Part shown: positions 35,515 to 36,070 of the stretch, piece by piece
How the letters are laid out: each line of letters begins with the position of its first letter
How positions within the stretch are numbered: the first letter of the stretch is position 1
NCBI RefSeq assembly: GCF_000373985.1
Contig: NZ_KB893087.1
Span: 152 to 36,221 of the forward strand
Direction: 5' to 3'
DNA from: Desulfobacter curvatus DSM 3379
Lineage (GTDB): Bacteria > Desulfobacterota > Desulfobacteria > Desulfobacterales > Desulfobacteraceae
DNA length: 36,070 nucleotides
The notes under the pieces: model-generated
Seen by the model: only the letters and a program-made list of their open reading frames with translations
Databases searched by the model: none
Told to the model about the DNA's origin: nothing
Translations under genes and position numbers: made by a program

Positions 35515-35542
35515 GGGGAACGGGGAGAAGCCCCCATCCCCC
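35515..35542 (-). terminator. Hairpin between coat-like genes and the downstream membrane-protein run
   Basis: GGGG-aac-GGGG (35515-35525) can pair with CCCC-cat-CCCC (35531-35542) around a short loop, giving a GC-rich interrupted stem. In Ff phages a terminator follows the major coat gene and lowers expression of later genes. This one is in the same relative place, but no T-run follows, so it is only a candidate. Confidence 0.45.
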
Positions 35543-35551
35543 TTGAAAAAA

Positions 35552-35779
35552 TTAACCTCGACTCATAACGCGCCGAATGTACTTGTAGGTAAGAAAGCCC
35601 AGGTTAATGAGAACAAACGTGGTCAGAACGGTGAGTATCTGACCGTTAAGGGTTGAGATGTCAAACGCGGTCCAGAGATCTGCAACACTCGGTGTGGCAA
35701 AGGACAGGCCGAACATGCCGAAAAATGCAGAAAACATAGCTGCGGTGAACATCTGGGAACGGGTAATAAGATTCTTCAT
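35552..35779 (-). CDS. Second major-coat-like protein (75 aa, signal peptide)
   Basis: The 75-aa precursor has a signal peptide ending SFA (about residue 28). Cleavage would leave a mature chain of about 47 residues beginning TPSVADLW. This has an acidic front (D34, D40), one helix (GQILTVLTTFVLINLGFLTYKY) and a basic tail (IRRVMSRG). That layout is the hallmark of filamentous phage coat subunits. It lies 24 bases after the 69-aa coat-like gene, with ribosome-binding site AAAGGAG 7 bases before the ATG. The two proteins differ in sequence, so they may be two virion subunits. A pilin-like function is an alternative. Confidence 0.7.
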   Translation of the reverse strand: MKNLITRSQMFTAAMFSAFFGMFGLSFATPSVADLWTAFDISTLNGQILTVLTTFVLINLGFLTYKYIRRVMSRG

Positions 35780-35802
35780 GACAAAACTCCTTTTAAAAAA
35801 AA

Positions 35803-36012
35803 TTAACGAAAGACTTTGACAAGCAACCCCAGCCCCACAACGATTATCAATATGGTGATAATGCCCGCTGCAGCGGTGTTGACGTCGGTTCTGACACCAT
35901 CAAACATATCTGATGAAATCAAAGGGGTGTAAGTGGTTGTTGCCAAAGCAAGACCAGTGATCCCGAAAAGGATCAATGACACAACGCTGAGGATTCGCTT
36001 AAGAAAACACAT
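35803..36012 (-). CDS. Major coat-like protein of filamentous-phage type (69 aa)
   Basis: The 69-aa precursor has a signal peptide (about 1-25, ending LALA). Cleavage leaves a mature chain of about 44 residues: acidic/polar TTTYTPLISSDMFDGVRTDV, a membrane helix AAAGIITILIIVVGLGLLV and a short basic end KVFR. This charge and helix pattern matches pVIII-type major coat proteins. It has a good ribosome-binding site (GAGGTG, 8 bases before the ATG). The second coat-like gene follows in 24 bases. High expression is expected but not shown here. Confidence 0.75.
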   Translation of the reverse strand: MCFLKRILSVVSLILFGITGLALATTTYTPLISSDMFDGVRTDVNTAAAGIITILIIVVGLGLLVKVFR

Positions 36013-36070
36013 AGCGTATCACCTCACTGTTGATTAATATGGAAACCGAAAATTGCGTGGCTTCCTGATT
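35999..36070 (-). other. Reading frames entering from the right edge
   Basis: Two frames are open from the window edge. One stops at 36024-36026 just before the coat ribosome-binding site and one at 35999-36001 inside the coat gene. Either may be the end of an upstream phage gene such as a replication or ssDNA-binding protein. Too little is present to choose. Confidence 0.2.

Larger units (their letters stand above)
32424..36070. mobile_element. Left end of an integrated inovirus-like (filamentous phage) element
   Basis: The segment starts at the broken tRNA-Thr gene and carries, all on the minus strand, integrase, excisionase-like protein, a small unknown protein, TraX homologue, four small membrane proteins and two coat-like proteins. 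It runs past the window edge. It is AT-richer than the chromosome to its left. No Zot/pI, Rep or pIII-like gene is visible, so the class is inferred from the coat-like proteins; a conjugative-type or satellite element is an alternative. Confidence 0.6.

Noticed and set aside
33965..36012. Conjugative pilus operon instead of a phage
   Set aside because: TraX would fit, but F-type pilin has about 70 mature residues with two helices, whereas these are about 45 residues with one helix. Not excluded until the region to the right is seen.
1..36070. CRISPR array or IS transposase
   Set aside because: No regularly spaced repeat array was noticed and no transposase-like protein appears in any frame.

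Overview
The window reads as chromosomal DNA of a mesophilic deltaproteobacterial anaerobe. A sulfate reducer of the Desulfobacteraceae type is the best guess. This is inferred from the mix of proteins: a very long NAD-glutamate dehydrogenase beside gdhA, a receiver/PEP-synthase-like fusion, a FadN-FadA beta-oxidation pair with the dehydrogenase domain first, a RocB-like M20 hydrolase and a DUF2868/DUF3482 pair. No rRNA gene or species marker is present, so the taxonomy is soft.

Left part (1-5830): a doubly truncated remnant of a sensor-kinase periplasmic domain, a strong hairpin, then a two-gene rightward module. The first gene is an 818-aa cytoplasmic-looking beta-repeat protein; the second is a 742-aa protein joining a thioredoxin/peroxiredoxin-like domain to a complete-MIDAS von Willebrand A domain. 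The module lies between two 75-bp direct repeats (404-478 and 5731-5805, 73 of 75 identical), which suggests a discrete cassette. I do not recognise the first gene's family.

Core part (5840-32083): a leftward glutamate cluster (gdhA, a LuxR-type regulator, long NAD-GDH); a leftward dual-receiver/PEP-pyruvate-binding protein; a rightward corA-mscS-like-ThiS/MoaD run; a strong bidirectional terminator; a leftward fadN-fadA operon; a rightward terpenoid-cyclase-like protein plus hexapeptide acyltransferase; a leftward hybrid histidine kinase whose receiver domain is split by a one-base frameshift in a run of six G; a rightward DUF2868-DUF3482 GTPase pair; and a leftward M20 peptidase convergent with it. 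Intergenic regions carry a family of palindromic repeats with covarying stems (22238-22272, 32140-32177, 32232-32264).

Right part (32386 to the edge): the 5' half of a tRNA-Thr(CGT) gene stops at the anticodon region and is followed by a tyrosine integrase, an excisionase-like HTH protein, a small unknown protein, a TraX-family membrane acetyltransferase and a run of very small membrane proteins. Two of these look like filamentous-phage major coat proteins (signal peptide, about 45-residue mature chain, one membrane helix, basic tail). All are on the minus strand and the region is AT-richer than the core. I read this as the left end of an integrated inovirus-like element that continues beyond the window. 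No Zot/pI ATPase or replication gene is visible here, so that call rests on the coat-like genes and integrase. The TraX gene inside the coat-gene run is the most unusual feature and suggests acetylation of virion or pilus subunits.
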